Positions 26,831 through 35,183 of a DNA stretch of 64,000 bases are shown here, one piece after another. The stretch is from Rhizobium metallidurans (GTDB lineage Bacteria; Pseudomonadota; Alphaproteobacteria; Rhizobiales; Rhizobiaceae): contig NZ_JACIDW010000001.1 of NCBI RefSeq assembly GCF_014196505.1, positions 558,001 through 622,000 on the forward strand. Direction: 5' to 3'. The notes below the pieces were generated by a model that saw only the letters and a program-made list of their open reading frames with translations, made no database searches and was not told where the DNA came from. The position numbers and the translations under genes were made by a program. Within the stretch, counting starts at the first letter, position 1; each line of letters starts with the position of its first letter.

Positions 26831-27948
26831 TGCGCGGCCTCCAGGCGGAAGCTGCCATCGATGCGGCGATTGTCGGACCCGAAAGCATGCAGGCGTGCGT
26901 GATCGATGGCGATACCCGCCCGATCACCGATGACCGGGCGTATGCCGGCGGGATCGCAGCGCACGATGACCAGATCCCCACCATCATTGAGCCTGATCTG
27001 CACGAACAGATCGGCGCCGAGATTTTCGACATGGTGGACGACGCCGGAAAGCGGCGCCTCTGCCTCGCCCGTCAACCGCGCGGCCTCCGGGCGGAAAGCC
27101 ATGTGGATGCTCTGGCCGGAGGCTTTGTCGCTCGCAACAGAGAGAGCACCGTCATCCCGCCGGATGGCCTTGACGACGTTGATCTTCGGGCTGCCGATGA
27201 ATTCGGCGACACGCAGATCCTGCGGCATCTGGTAGACCTGGTCGGGCGTATCGAGCTGCAGGATTTCACCCCCCATCATGACGGCGATGCGATCCGACAT
27301 GGTCATGGCCTCGGCCTGATCATGGGTGACGTAGATGAAGGTCGAGCCGAGCTGGCGATGAAGGGCGGCGATCTCTCCTCTCGCCTGCACGCGCATCTTG
27401 GCATCGAGATTGGAGAGCGGCTCGTCCATCAGGAAGGCGCTCGGCTTGCGCACCATGGCGCGGGCAAGCGCGACACGCTGCCGCTGTCCGCCCGAAAGAG
27501 CGGCCGGCTTGCGATCCTTGAGCATGGAGATGGAAAGCGCCTCGCAGACCTTGTTCACCTCGGCGGCGATATCCTTGCGCTTTGCCCTGGCCGATGGCAG
27601 CAGGCCGCCGAGGAGCGAGCGGTCCAGCGTCGACATCCGGCGCATGGTCAGTGGCACCGCGATGTTCTCGGCCACCGTCAGATGCGGATAGAGCGCATAG
27701 GACTGGAACACCATGGCGAGATCGCGGTCGCGCGGCCGCAGGCGATCGACGGTCTCGCCATCGAGAAGGATATTACCCTCCGTCTGCTGCTCGAGGCCGG
27801 CGACGATGCGCAGCAATGTCGACTTGCCGCAGCCCGATGGCCCGACGAGAGAAATGAATTCGCCATCGCGGATATCGAGATCGACGCGTTTGAGCACATG
27901 GGTTTCCCCAAACGTCTTAGCGACAGATCTGATGTTTACGCCGGCCAT
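26827..27948 (-). CDS. ABC importer ATP-binding protein, UgpC/MalK type
   Basis: A 373-residue ATPase with Walker [10 protein letters not shown], the [14 protein letters not shown] signature, Walker [13 protein letters not shown], the [10 protein letters not shown] switch and a C-terminal TOBE/MalK-type regulatory domain. It energises the importer whose permeases follow with four-base overlaps. It is first in its operon and divergent from the LysR gene, with 104 bases between them holding inverted repeats that could control both. Confidence 0.94.
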   Translation of the reverse strand: MAGVNIRSVAKTFGETHVLKRVDLDIRDGEFISLVGPSGCGKSTLLRIVAGLEQQTEGNILLDGETVDRLRPRDRDLAMVFQSYALYPHLTVAENIAVPLTMRRMSTLDRSLLGGLLPSARAKRKDIAAEVNKVCEALSISMLKDRKPAALSGGQRQRVALARAMVRKPSAFLMDEPLSNLDAKMRVQARGEIAALHRQLGSTFIYVTHDQAEAMTMSDRIAVMMGGEILQLDTPDQVYQMPQDLRVAEFIGSPKINVVKAIRRDDGALSVASDKASGQSIHMAFRPEAARLTGEAEAPLSGVVHHVENLGADLFVQIRLNDGGDLVIVRCDPAGIRPVIGDRAGIAIDHARLHAFGSDNRRIDGSFRLEAAQ

Positions 27949-27987
27949 GCCTGAAGTCCTGAAAGTTCATCGATGGCGGCGTGATAT

Positions 27988-28033
27988 GTCATGAATTTTA
28001 CATGGGCATGACGCATTATAAACTCAGCTTATA
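27988..28033. promoter_or_regulatory. Inverted repeats in the LysR/importer divergent region
   Basis: GTCATG (27988-27993) pairs with CATGAC (28007-28012), and TATAA (28017-28021) with TTATA (28029-28033); the latter contains the LysR pattern T-N11-A. They lie between the divergent importer operon and the LysR gene and are plausible operators. Confidence 0.45.
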
Positions 28034-28052
28034 CCCCACATCAGGTTCCCCC

Positions 28053-28925
28053 ATGCGTCCCAAGCTAAGCTATGCCCAGTTGCGGGCCTTCAATGCCGTT
28101 GCGAAGGAGGGTAGCTTTTCGGCCGCGGCGCGGCGTCTCGGGCTCAGCCAGCCTGCGGTGACGGCACAGATAAAGGCGATCGAGCAGAGTTATGGCGTGC
28201 TTTTGTTCGAGCGCACGGGCGACGGCGCAAGGATGACGCTGCTTGCGAAAAACCTGTTCCAAGAAACCCGGGAATTGAGCGTCATCGAGGAAGTGGCGAC
28301 GGACATTCTGAGCGCATCAAGTGCACTCAAAACCGGGGAATTGAACGTCATGTGCGGTGCTCCCAACCCCGCGATGGCACTGATTTCGGAGTACCGTCGT
28401 CGATATCCGGGCGTGCGTATCAACGCCAGTTTCGGCAACTGGCATCAGGTAACGACGGCGCTTTACGAGCAGCGCTGCGATGCCATCATCCTGACCGGCG
28501 TTCCCGAGGATGAAGCTTTGATCCGCATCCCCTACATGGAGCAGCGGGCGGTCGCGCTTATTCCAAGCAATCATTTTCTTGCCCAACGCAACAAGCCGGT
28601 ATCAATGCATGAACTGACAGATCAGCCGCTGATTTTCCGTACCGAGCATTCCTTGACGCAAAACGCGCTGCAGAAGGCGATGAAGGCTTCGGAACTGGAG
28701 ATCGAGCCGGCACTGCGGCTGGGAGAACGCGAAGCCGTTTACGAGGCCGTGTTGCAGGGCGTCGGTATAGGATTCATGTTCGAGCTTGCGGTTACCCGTG
28801 ATGATAAGGACGTGACGAGAGTGCCGGTCGTTGAACTCAATGAACTCTATGTGGAACACGTCGCTTGCCTATCGCGCAACATACGCAGGCGTGAAGTTCG
28901 AGCACTGATGGCGATAGTGGAATGA
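28053..28925 (+). CDS. LysR-family transcriptional regulator
   Basis: A 290-residue LysR protein starting at 28053 (MRPKLSYAQLRAFNAV); the longer frame from 27981 is non-coding leader. The winged helix-turn-helix spans residues 1-65 (GSFSAAARRLGLSQPAVTAQIKAIE), followed by a two-lobe effector domain. Divergent orientation to the Ugp-like importer operon, with inverted repeats between, suggests it controls that operon. The effector is probably the imported compound or a breakdown product. The C-terminal lobe retains the usual EAVYEAVLQGVGIGF motif. Confidence 0.9.
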   Translation: MRPKLSYAQLRAFNAVAKEGSFSAAARRLGLSQPAVTAQIKAIEQSYGVLLFERTGDGARMTLLAKNLFQETRELSVIEEVATDILSASSALKTGELNVMCGAPNPAMALISEYRRRYPGVRINASFGNWHQVTTALYEQRCDAIILTGVPEDEALIRIPYMEQRAVALIPSNHFLAQRNKPVSMHELTDQPLIFRTEHSLTQNALQKAMKASELEIEPALRLGEREAVYEAVLQGVGIGFMFELAVTRDDKDVTRVPVVELNELYVEHVACLSRNIRRREVRALMAIVE

Positions 28926-29055
28926 TATCGCCGGTCAGTCCTTTGCAATTCGGAAGAACCAAGCTGCTCTTCCTCGCGAACGGCGCGCTCCACGACGGCC
29001 GATCGTGTATCGGCCATCTGGAACGATGCGAAACCGGTGGCAAGAGACCAGCAGT

Positions 29056-30042
29056 TCAGAGCCAGCCGCGCCGTTTGAAGTACAGAAATGGCATCGCGGC
29101 CGATACAATCATCATGGCAATGGCAAAGGGGTAGCCATATTCCCAGCGAAGTTCAGGCATGACTTCGAAATTCATTCCGTACATGGACGCGACAAGGGTA
29201 GGCGGCAGGAAAACAACGGCGGCCACCGAGAAGATCTTGATGATCTGGTTTTGCTCGAGATTGATAAGTCCAAGCGTCGCGTCGAGCAGAAAATTGATCT
29301 TGCTCGACAAAAAGGCGGCATGGTCCCCAAGGGATGCGCCGTCTCGCTGAAGAAGCTTGATGACCTGACGCGTTTCCTTGGACATCTTGCGTCCTGGCTG
29401 CTCAACCGCGGCATGATAAGCCACCAATCTCGAAATACTCACGAGACCCTCGCTCACAGCGGTCAGAAAGTCGCCCTTCTGGCCAATCTGCTCGATCACG
29501 GATTGTAGATTTCGCGTTTTCTTGGTGGCATTGGAGGTCTTGCTGCGGAACACTTCGCGAGAAATTGTATCGATCTCCCGTCCGATTCTTTCGAGCACAT
29601 CGGCAGTTCGATCGATAACCGCTTCAAGGATACCCAGCATCGCCATCTCTCCTGCAAGGCTGATGGCGGCCGGGCCCTTAAGCAATCTTGATGTGGATTG
29701 GCGGAACGGCAATGTATCAGCGTAGCGCACGGTGATGAGACAATTATCCTTGAGGATGAAAGTCACCGGCGTGCGAATAGGCTCGTCACCTTCCAAACCG
29801 GCAAGCATGGTCATCGTCATGAATTGTGCCCCATCCTCCTGATAGAGCCGGGCGGAAAGTTCGATATCTTCCATCTCGTCCCGCGTCGGGATAGCGATCG
29901 AGAACTTGTCCTCCACGTATTTTGTTTCCGTCGGGATCGGGCTGAGTAAGTCGAACCAAATATATTGGGCGCCGGCATCGAAAGTTTCGACATCATCGTG
30001 AATTGCGACGCGCTCGGCATCGCGGAAAAAACTGCGTAGCAT
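29056..30042 (-). CDS. corA: CorA-family magnesium/divalent cation transporter
   Basis: A 328-residue CorA homologue: a long N-terminal cytoplasmic domain, an extended stalk helix, and two C-terminal helices. The first ends in the selectivity motif YGMNF and the second is YPFAIAMMIVSAAMPFLYF, followed by the basic tail KRRGWL. CorA pentamers carry Mg2+ (also Co2+/Ni2+) inward across the inner membrane. The start codon is preceded by AGGAGACT, which is fully paired in a hairpin in the leader, implying translational control. The gene is convergent with LysR and lies downstream of mntP on the same strand. Confidence 0.93.
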   Translation of the reverse strand: MLRSFFRDAERVAIHDDVETFDAGAQYIWFDLLSPIPTETKYVEDKFSIAIPTRDEMEDIELSARLYQEDGAQFMTMTMLAGLEGDEPIRTPVTFILKDNCLITVRYADTLPFRQSTSRLLKGPAAISLAGEMAMLGILEAVIDRTADVLERIGREIDTISREVFRSKTSNATKKTRNLQSVIEQIGQKGDFLTAVSEGLVSISRLVAYHAAVEQPGRKMSKETRQVIKLLQRDGASLGDHAAFLSSKINFLLDATLGLINLEQNQIIKIFSVAAVVFLPPTLVASMYGMNFEVMPELRWEYGYPFAIAMMIVSAAMPFLYFKRRGWL

Positions 30043-30045
30043 TGA

Positions 30046-30076
30046 AGTCTCCTGGGGAATATTGGCCCCGGAGACT
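30046..30076 (-). promoter_or_regulatory. Hairpin masking the corA ribosome binding site
   Basis: On the minus strand the leader reads AGTCTCC-GGGG, an 8-base loop, then CCCC-A-GGAGACT, three bases before the corA ATG. The 11-bp stem (one bulged base) buries the whole Shine-Dalgarno AGGAGA. This is a typical design for a translational switch, such as an RNA thermometer or metal-responsive leader. Confidence 0.6.
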
Positions 30077-30183
30077 GGACTCCGAAAGGCCTCAAACTAT
30101 CGGGCTAATACTTCGACTGTCAGGGTCCATTGTCGCGCACCTAGGTTGGCGTTCCTCAATTGTTGCGAGATACCTTCCGGATC

Positions 30184-30747
30184 TCACGCTGCAAAAATGT
30201 GCTCGTATAGGATCGAGCTGCCCAATGCGATAAGCGCAACGCCTGCCACTCCCTCCGCAATTCGTCCGAAACGCTCGCCGATCAGACGTCCGACAAGCAT
30301 GCCGCCGGACGAGAGAAGGAACGTGGCCGCTCCAATCGCGGCAGCGATTACCAGGATATTGACCTGAAGAAATGCAAGAGACACGCCAACCGCCATGGCG
30401 TCAAGGCTGGTTCCGATCGCGGTAGCGACGAGAACAACGAAGGACATTCCGGGCTTGGTCTCGTCCTCAGGACCGCCCTTGCTCGCCGAATACACCATAT
30501 TGGTTCCGACAGCCGCCAACAGGCCGAATGCGATCCAGTGATCAACGGCGGAGACATAACTCGCCGCCGCCACGCCGGCGACCCAGCCGATCATTGGCGT
30601 GATTGCTTCCACCACGCCGAAGACGACGCCAGTCCAAACGGCGTCTCTAACGCTTGTCCGCCCAAGAGCAGCGCCGCGTCCTACGGAAACCGCGAACGCG
30701 TCCATCGACATGCTGAATGCCAGCACGACAATTGCAACAAACGACAT
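30184..30747 (-). CDS. mntP: Manganese efflux pump MntP
   Basis: A 187-residue membrane protein with six predicted helices and the paired MntP acidic motifs [15 protein letters not shown] and [15 protein letters not shown]. It exports Mn2+ from the cytoplasm. I chose the ATG at 30747 ([16 protein letters not shown]); the longer frame to 30870 runs through the riboswitch and is not coding. The leader contains a yybP-ykoY manganese riboswitch, which supports the substrate assignment. Confidence 0.93.
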   Translation of the reverse strand: MSFVAIVVLAFSMSMDAFAVSVGRGAALGRTSVRDAVWTGVVFGVVEAITPMIGWVAGVAAASYVSAVDHWIAFGLLAAVGTNMVYSASKGGPEDETKPGMSFVVLVATAIGTSLDAMAVGVSLAFLQVNILVIAAAIGAATFLLSSGGMLVGRLIGERFGRIAEGVAGVALIALGSSILYEHIFAA

Positions 30748-30794
30748 CTTGAAACCTCGCGGACGATGGAAACCGGGCGTCGACTGCCCTGTCC

Positions 30795-30912
30795 AGGTGG
30801 CAGACTTCGCCACGGTCTTGCCGAGCCGACGTTTTCGGCTGAACGTGCCACGTGCATTGCGCACGAGCATGTTGACACGTTCCCGCTGGGTAAGCGGTAG
30901 CTACTCCCCGAT
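30795..30912 (-). promoter_or_regulatory. yybP-ykoY manganese riboswitch
   Basis: The mntP leader contains the yybP-ykoY consensus blocks in order on the minus strand: GGGGAGTAGC, then GTCAACATGCTCG, a GC hairpin (AGCCG-AAAACGT-CGGCT), and GCAAGACC. GTGGC-N7-GCCAC follows as a possible expression platform, about 50 bases before the ATG. This RNA class senses Mn2+ and turns on Mn exporters. Boundaries are approximate. Confidence 0.82.
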
Positions 30913-30919
30913 GCGCGAT

Positions 30920-30948
30920 GACCTAGGGTGTCGGCTCCCGGCTGTCAA
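30920..30948 (-). promoter_or_regulatory. Promoter of the mntP riboswitch transcript
   Basis: On the minus strand TTGACA (30948-30943) and TAGGTC (30925-30920) are separated by 17 bases. Transcription would start about 7 bases before the conserved GGGGAGTAG, as expected for a riboswitch leader. Confidence 0.6.
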
Positions 30949-31272
30949 CCGGAAATCGCGCGCAACATTCGAAAATACCATTACTTAACAATGATTTGCA
31001 ACTGCAGTTGCAGCTGGATGTGCAGGTGCGAAGCAGTCGCAGAAATTTGGCCCAGACTGCATCATGCTGGAGGCGTTTTTGAGGGGTGCCCGCATATGAT
31101 CGTTGAAGTCCGGGGCAACGGTCGTTCGATCTCGGCATTCGTGCGGCGAGGTCCGGATCGGACGACTTACGGCAGCAATCCGCTCCCGCCACGAGATAAA
31201 GGAGAGATCGAGCGGCGTGAAATCGTGGCCCGATGCGTATCATCGGGCCAACAATCAATCGCAAGCTGGCTG
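30949..31272. other. Intergenic region upstream of mntP
   Basis: No gene was recognised. It holds a perfect 16-bp palindrome, TGCAACTGCAGTTGCA, at 30997-31012, about 50 bases upstream of the mntP -35 box. The size and shape suit a Fur-family (for example Mur- or Zur-like) or other dimeric repressor; the regulator is not identified. The rest, up to the ABC ATPase stop at 31273, shows nothing clear. Confidence 0.45.
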
Positions 31273-32064
31273 TCAGGCAATCTTGATGTGCGTGGCGATC
31301 TCGGCCTCAAGCTCCGCCATGGCCTCGCCGCCGGCCATGAGGTCGGTGATCTCCTCCCGGGTCTTTTCGCCTCTGCGGAAGTCCGCGGCCTTGGCGCCTC
31401 GAATGAGAACCGCGAAATGGTCTCCAACGGTCAGGGCATGCACGACATTGTGGGTGATGAAAATCACGCCGAGACCGCGCTTGCGGGCTTCGAGCACGAT
31501 GCGCAGCACATGCGCGGCCTCCTTGACGCCAAGGGCAGCTGTCGGCTCGTCGAGAACAAGCAGGCGCGCGCCGAAATGCACCGCCCTGGCGATCGCCAGG
31601 GACTGGCGTTCGCCGCCGGAAAGACCGCCGATCAGCCTATCACCGTCATCGATCCTGGTAATGCCAAACTCGCGCACGGCCCTGACCGCGGTTTCGTTTG
31701 CGGTTTTGCGGTCGTAGATCCTGAAAGGCCCAAACCGCTTTGTCGGTTCGACGCCAACGAAAAAGGACCGACCGATGCTCATCAATGGAAAGGTCCCTCC
31801 AAACTGATGTACCGTAGCGATCCCCTGATTGCTTGCGTCACGAGGATTGTCGAAGGAGATCGGCTTGCCGTCCATCTCCAGAGTGCCGGCATTCGGCTTG
31901 TGGACGCCGGACAGCACCTTGATCAGGGTCGATTTCCCCGCGCCGTTGTCTCCCAGCAGGCAGAGGACCTCTCCGGCGTTCACCTCAAGCGAGATGTTGT
32001 GGAGCACGTCAATCGGGCCGAACGATTTGCTGATGTTCGATAGCTTGATGATTGGAGTCGACAT
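31273..32064 (-). CDS. Sugar ABC importer ATP-binding protein (FrcA-like, single domain)
   Basis: A 263-residue single-domain ATPase with Walker A GDNGAGKST, signature GGLSGGERQSLAIARA, Walker B LLVLDEPTAALG and a switch His in FITHNV. It resembles FrcA-type CUT2 ATPases with one nucleotide-binding domain rather than the double-domain RbsA. It is last in the operon esterase-binding protein-permease-ATPase, nine bases after the permease gene. It energises uptake of a monosaccharide or derivative. Confidence 0.92.
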   Translation of the reverse strand: MSTPIIKLSNISKSFGPIDVLHNISLEVNAGEVLCLLGDNGAGKSTLIKVLSGVHKPNAGTLEMDGKPISFDNPRDASNQGIATVHQFGGTFPLMSIGRSFFVGVEPTKRFGPFRIYDRKTANETAVRAVREFGITRIDDGDRLIGGLSGGERQSLAIARAVHFGARLLVLDEPTAALGVKEAAHVLRIVLEARKRGLGVIFITHNVVHALTVGDHFAVLIRGAKAADFRRGEKTREEITDLMAGGEAMAELEAEIATHIKIA

Positions 32065-32073
32065 GTCTCATCC

Positions 32074-33108
32074 TCACTTCTTCTTGCTGCTGTAGGACAG
32101 GGCCATCTTGCGGAACGTGTTGTTCAGCAGCACTGCGATGAGCATAAGGACGCCGATGATCAGGCTCGCAAGGTTCGCGTCGAACGACGTGAAATAGATC
32201 CCCTGGTTGACGATCGCGAACGTTACCGTGCCCATGACGATGCCGATGATCGATCCGTACCCGCCGGTAAGCAGAACCCCGCCGACAACGACACTGATGA
32301 TCGAATTGAAGATGAACGAGCTTCCGGACGACACCTGTGCGGAATTGAACAGGATTGCCTGGCTCAGCCCCACGAACGAGGCGGAGACGCTGGACGTTAC
32401 GAAAAGAAGGATCGTGATCCGTTCGGTGGGGATTCCGGCGTTGCGCGCACTCACCTTGTCTCCCCCCAGGGCGAAGATCCAGTTGCCCACCGGCGAGTAA
32501 TGCAGGATGAAGGCAAAGACCGCGGCGATACCCAGCCACCAGAAGATGGTGACCTGGAACATGCCGCCAATGAAATCACCGAGAATGGACTTCACGAACG
32601 GTGGCGGTGCGACGGCAACGCTGGTTGTGCCGGTTATGAGAACGGACAGGCTGAGCGTCAGTCCCGCGACGGCGAAGAGCGTGCCCAGCGTGACGATCAG
32701 CGAGGGAACGGATGTCTTCAGGACCATGAAGCCGTTGATCAGTCCGATCACCACGCCGAGAAGCAAGGCCGCGCCCATGCCGGCCCAGACGGGCAATCCG
32801 AAATATCCCGAGATGATGGCGAAGACCATCGACCCCGCCGGGATCATGGAGCCGATCGATATGTCCAGTTCGCCGGCGATCATCAGCAGTCCAACCGGCA
32901 GGGCCACGATACCGAGCGTGGCTGCCACGTTGAGCCAGCTTGCCACGCCGGCCGCCGAAATGAAGTTCGCCTGACCGAAGATCACGAAAAAGCAGAAGAC
33001 GGCGAGCATGCCGAGAAACGACCCCGTTTCGGGACGGCGGACAAGGGCGCCGATGGGCGAGGGTTTTGACGGTGGCTTTGTCGCCTGTGCATCCATGATG
33101 GCAACCAT
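32074..33108 (-). CDS. Sugar ABC importer permease (RbsC/FrcC family)
   Basis: A 344-residue CUT2 permease with about ten helices. The family hallmark GELDISIGSMIPAGSMVFA lies in the first third, with LGTLFAVAGLTL and GGVLLTGGYGSIIG further on. I chose ATG 33108 (MVAIMDAQ), one base after the binding-protein stop, with GGGAG nine bases upstream; an in-frame ATG at 33168 would overlap the binding-protein gene. The native sugar cannot be read from the sequence. Confidence 0.92.
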   Translation of the reverse strand: MVAIMDAQATKPPSKPSPIGALVRRPETGSFLGMLAVFCFFVIFGQANFISAAGVASWLNVAATLGIVALPVGLLMIAGELDISIGSMIPAGSMVFAIISGYFGLPVWAGMGAALLLGVVIGLINGFMVLKTSVPSLIVTLGTLFAVAGLTLSLSVLITGTTSVAVAPPPFVKSILGDFIGGMFQVTIFWWLGIAAVFAFILHYSPVGNWIFALGGDKVSARNAGIPTERITILLFVTSSVSASFVGLSQAILFNSAQVSSGSSFIFNSIISVVVGGVLLTGGYGSIIGIVMGTVTFAIVNQGIYFTSFDANLASLIIGVLMLIAVLLNNTFRKMALSYSSKKK

Positions 33109-33109
33109 G

Positions 33110-34078
33110 TCAGCGCGCTCCCTTTTTGACGCCGCCCAGCGTGGCTTCGATATTGGTGCTATCGACAAAGCCGGGACCGGTGAGGACAGGATTGGTCGGC
33201 AGGTTCAGACCGTATTCCAGATAGCTGTTCATCAGTCCGACGGCGAGATAGCTCTGCAGATACGGCTGCTGGTCGATGGCGAAGGTCTGTGTTCCGTCCT
33301 TGATGCGATTCAGGCCGGCCTCGTTCATGTCGAACGAACCAAGCGCGACCTTGCCTGACATGCCTGCCTGCATGATCCCGCTGGCGGCCCAATCGGCAAC
33401 AGCCGGGTTCAAGGTCAAGATTGCGTCGATCGACGGGTCCGTAAGCAAGGCGGCCTTGATCGATTGCGCCACTGCGGCGGCGTTGTCGGCCTGGGTGGAC
33501 GGAAGCGGGAGCTGCTTGCTCTTTCCGCCCAAGGGCGAGATCGCGTCCACGACGCCCTTGCAGCGCTGCTCCAGAGGATAGGAGCCCGGGACATGGTTTA
33601 CGCACAGTACGTTCTTGTATTTCTTCTCGGAAAAGTAAGAGCCGGCGGCCTTGCCGGCGACGTATTCGTCGCTGCCGACATAGTTCATCGCACCAAGCTC
33701 ATGCGCCTTGTCGATGTTGCCGGCATTGTAGAGCATGACTTTTACGCCCTTGGCGATCGCATCCTTTATCGCCGCATCCATGGCATCGGGAACCCAGTTC
33801 GCGACCACGATACCATCGACGCCCTGGCTGACCGCCGTCCTTACGAGATTGGCGGCATCCGGACCGAGGTTGTCATAGTTCGCGAGCTGCAGGAACGAGA
33901 CCTTGCCGCCGGTCAGTTCAACAACCTTGCGGGCGTCATCGACGCCTTTCTTGACGGGTTGCCAGAACGTATCGTCCGGCTTGCCGGCGATCACCGCGAT
34001 ATTGGCCGCGGACGCGGCGGTCAGGGATGTGCCCAGAGACAAGACTGCAGCCAACAGTCCAACGATCTTCATGTTCAT
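33110..34078 (-). CDS. Sugar ABC periplasmic binding protein (RbsB-like)
   Basis: A 322-residue periplasmic-binding protein of the ribose/galactose family. The signal peptide is MNMKIVGLLAAVLSLGTSLTAASA; the mature part starts with NIAVIAGKPDDTFWQPVKKG and contains SQGVDGIVVANWVPDAM. I chose ATG 34078 because GGAGGAG precedes it; the frame extends to an ATG at 34102. It belongs to the CUT2 importer encoded just downstream. An esterase gene upstream in the operon hints at an acylated sugar or a sugar ester as ligand (inference). Confidence 0.92.
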   Translation of the reverse strand: MNMKIVGLLAAVLSLGTSLTAASAANIAVIAGKPDDTFWQPVKKGVDDARKVVELTGGKVSFLQLANYDNLGPDAANLVRTAVSQGVDGIVVANWVPDAMDAAIKDAIAKGVKVMLYNAGNIDKAHELGAMNYVGSDEYVAGKAAGSYFSEKKYKNVLCVNHVPGSYPLEQRCKGVVDAISPLGGKSKQLPLPSTQADNAAAVAQSIKAALLTDPSIDAILTLNPAVADWAASGIMQAGMSGKVALGSFDMNEAGLNRIKDGTQTFAIDQQPYLQSYLAVGLMNSYLEYGLNLPTNPVLTGPGFVDSTNIEATLGGVKKGAR

Positions 34079-34178
34079 TCTGTTCTCCTCCGATGCGGCC
34101 ATTGATGACAGGGTGCCGGCCGCTCCTCACCTGTTTGAAGGGAGGCCTCCCGGTCCTCCCCATTCATTCCTCATGCGC

Positions 34179-35030
34179 TCAACACGCACCGGTCGTCTGG
34201 GCGCGGTCCAAGGCGACACTGTCCGCGGCAAAGGCAAGCGCGACGGAAACGATACGGTCGCGGTCCAAATCAAGCTGCGAAACGTGGTATGATTGCTCCA
34301 GCCAAAGCGCCTGCTTGTGAGCGGCGCCGATGGTGTTCAGAATTTCGACGGCGCTGTCCTTGGGAACAATCGGGTCCAGAACCGACTGAACTACGAGCGT
34401 TGGACACACGACCTTTGGAAGTATCTCGCGCGCCAGGGCGCACATGGAATAGAGATCCGCACCGCTCTTCTTGAAGCGACGTGGATAGCTGATTTCGTCC
34501 ACGTGTTCCCCAAAGAACTCCGGTACGCTCCATCCAGACAGATAATCCGCTGCGTCTCCGCTGACGATTTCGTCCGCGAATGACGAATTGGACATCAAGA
34601 CAGGGGCGTTCACCGTAATCAGCGCATCGGCCAGATCAGGCGAACTGCCCGCCAACTGGATTGCCAAAGCACCGCCCATGGAAATACCCAGGACAATGAC
34701 ACGGTCGTAATGGCGCCGAAGCAACTGTGCGGCCTCTCGCGCGGCACTGGTCCAGTCAACCGGACCGTAGTTCAGCATGTCCTCGGCGGATGATCCGTGG
34801 CCGGGAAGCGTCGGCGCGAGAACCGAATGCCCAGCGTTGGCAAGGCCGGCGGCCAGGAAGCGTGTGCTCTCAGCACTCGCCGACCATCCGTGCAGGAGCA
34901 AGAACGCTGTCGGTGAGCCCCCTTCAATGAAGAACGGCTCCGCGCCGGGAATTGATATGCGTCCACTATGCGACGCGAGATAATCGGGGATTCCCCCGTT
35001 GCGAAAATACTGGTTCATCATTCTTGCCAT
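34179..35030 (-). CDS. Alpha/beta hydrolase (carboxylesterase-like)
   Basis: A 283-residue cytoplasmic alpha/beta hydrolase of the Est30/monoglyceride-lipase type. The oxyanion region is FLLLHGWSAS, the nucleophile is Ser117 in GISMGG, the acid is the Asp of QSVLDPIVP, and the base is the His of QSYHVSQLD. It is the first gene of the sugar-importer operon, about 100 bases before the binding-protein gene and divergent from the LacI regulator with twin operators between. It probably de-esterifies the imported compound; the exact substrate is unknown. Confidence 0.85.
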   Translation of the reverse strand: MARMMNQYFRNGGIPDYLASHSGRISIPGAEPFFIEGGSPTAFLLLHGWSASAESTRFLAAGLANAGHSVLAPTLPGHGSSAEDMLNYGPVDWTSAAREAAQLLRRHYDRVIVLGISMGGALAIQLAGSSPDLADALITVNAPVLMSNSSFADEIVSGDAADYLSGWSVPEFFGEHVDEISYPRRFKKSGADLYSMCALAREILPKVVCPTLVVQSVLDPIVPKDSAVEILNTIGAAHKQALWLEQSYHVSQLDLDRDRIVSVALAFAADSVALDRAQTTGAC

Positions 35031-35092
35031 TCTGTCCGACCACCAATCGGCAGCGATCGGACACCTCCTCCGTGACTGACAAGCGGCTTAGG

Positions 35093-35104
35093 TAAAGCGC
35101 TTTA
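35093..35104. promoter_or_regulatory. LacI-type operator O1
   Basis: A 12-bp perfect palindrome TAAAGCGCTTTA with the CG centre typical of LacI/PurR family operators, between the divergent esterase operon and the lacI-type gene. Confidence 0.75.
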
Positions 35105-35114
35105 ATTGGATTGT

Positions 35115-35126
35115 TAAAGCGCTTTA
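35115..35126. promoter_or_regulatory. LacI-type operator O2
   Basis: An identical palindrome TAAAGCGCTTTA, 22 bases (two helical turns) from O1, allowing two repressor dimers to bind on the same face and control both divergent promoters. Confidence 0.75.
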
Positions 35127-35183
35127 CCTTGCGATGTCAAGAACGATTTGTTATCGAGGCAAGAACGTCGCAGAGGATTTCAG

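Noticed and set aside
30748..30870. Longer N-terminus for MntP
   Set aside because: The extra codons coincide with the yybP-ykoY riboswitch and its expression platform; the ATG at 30747 begins at the conserved first helix.
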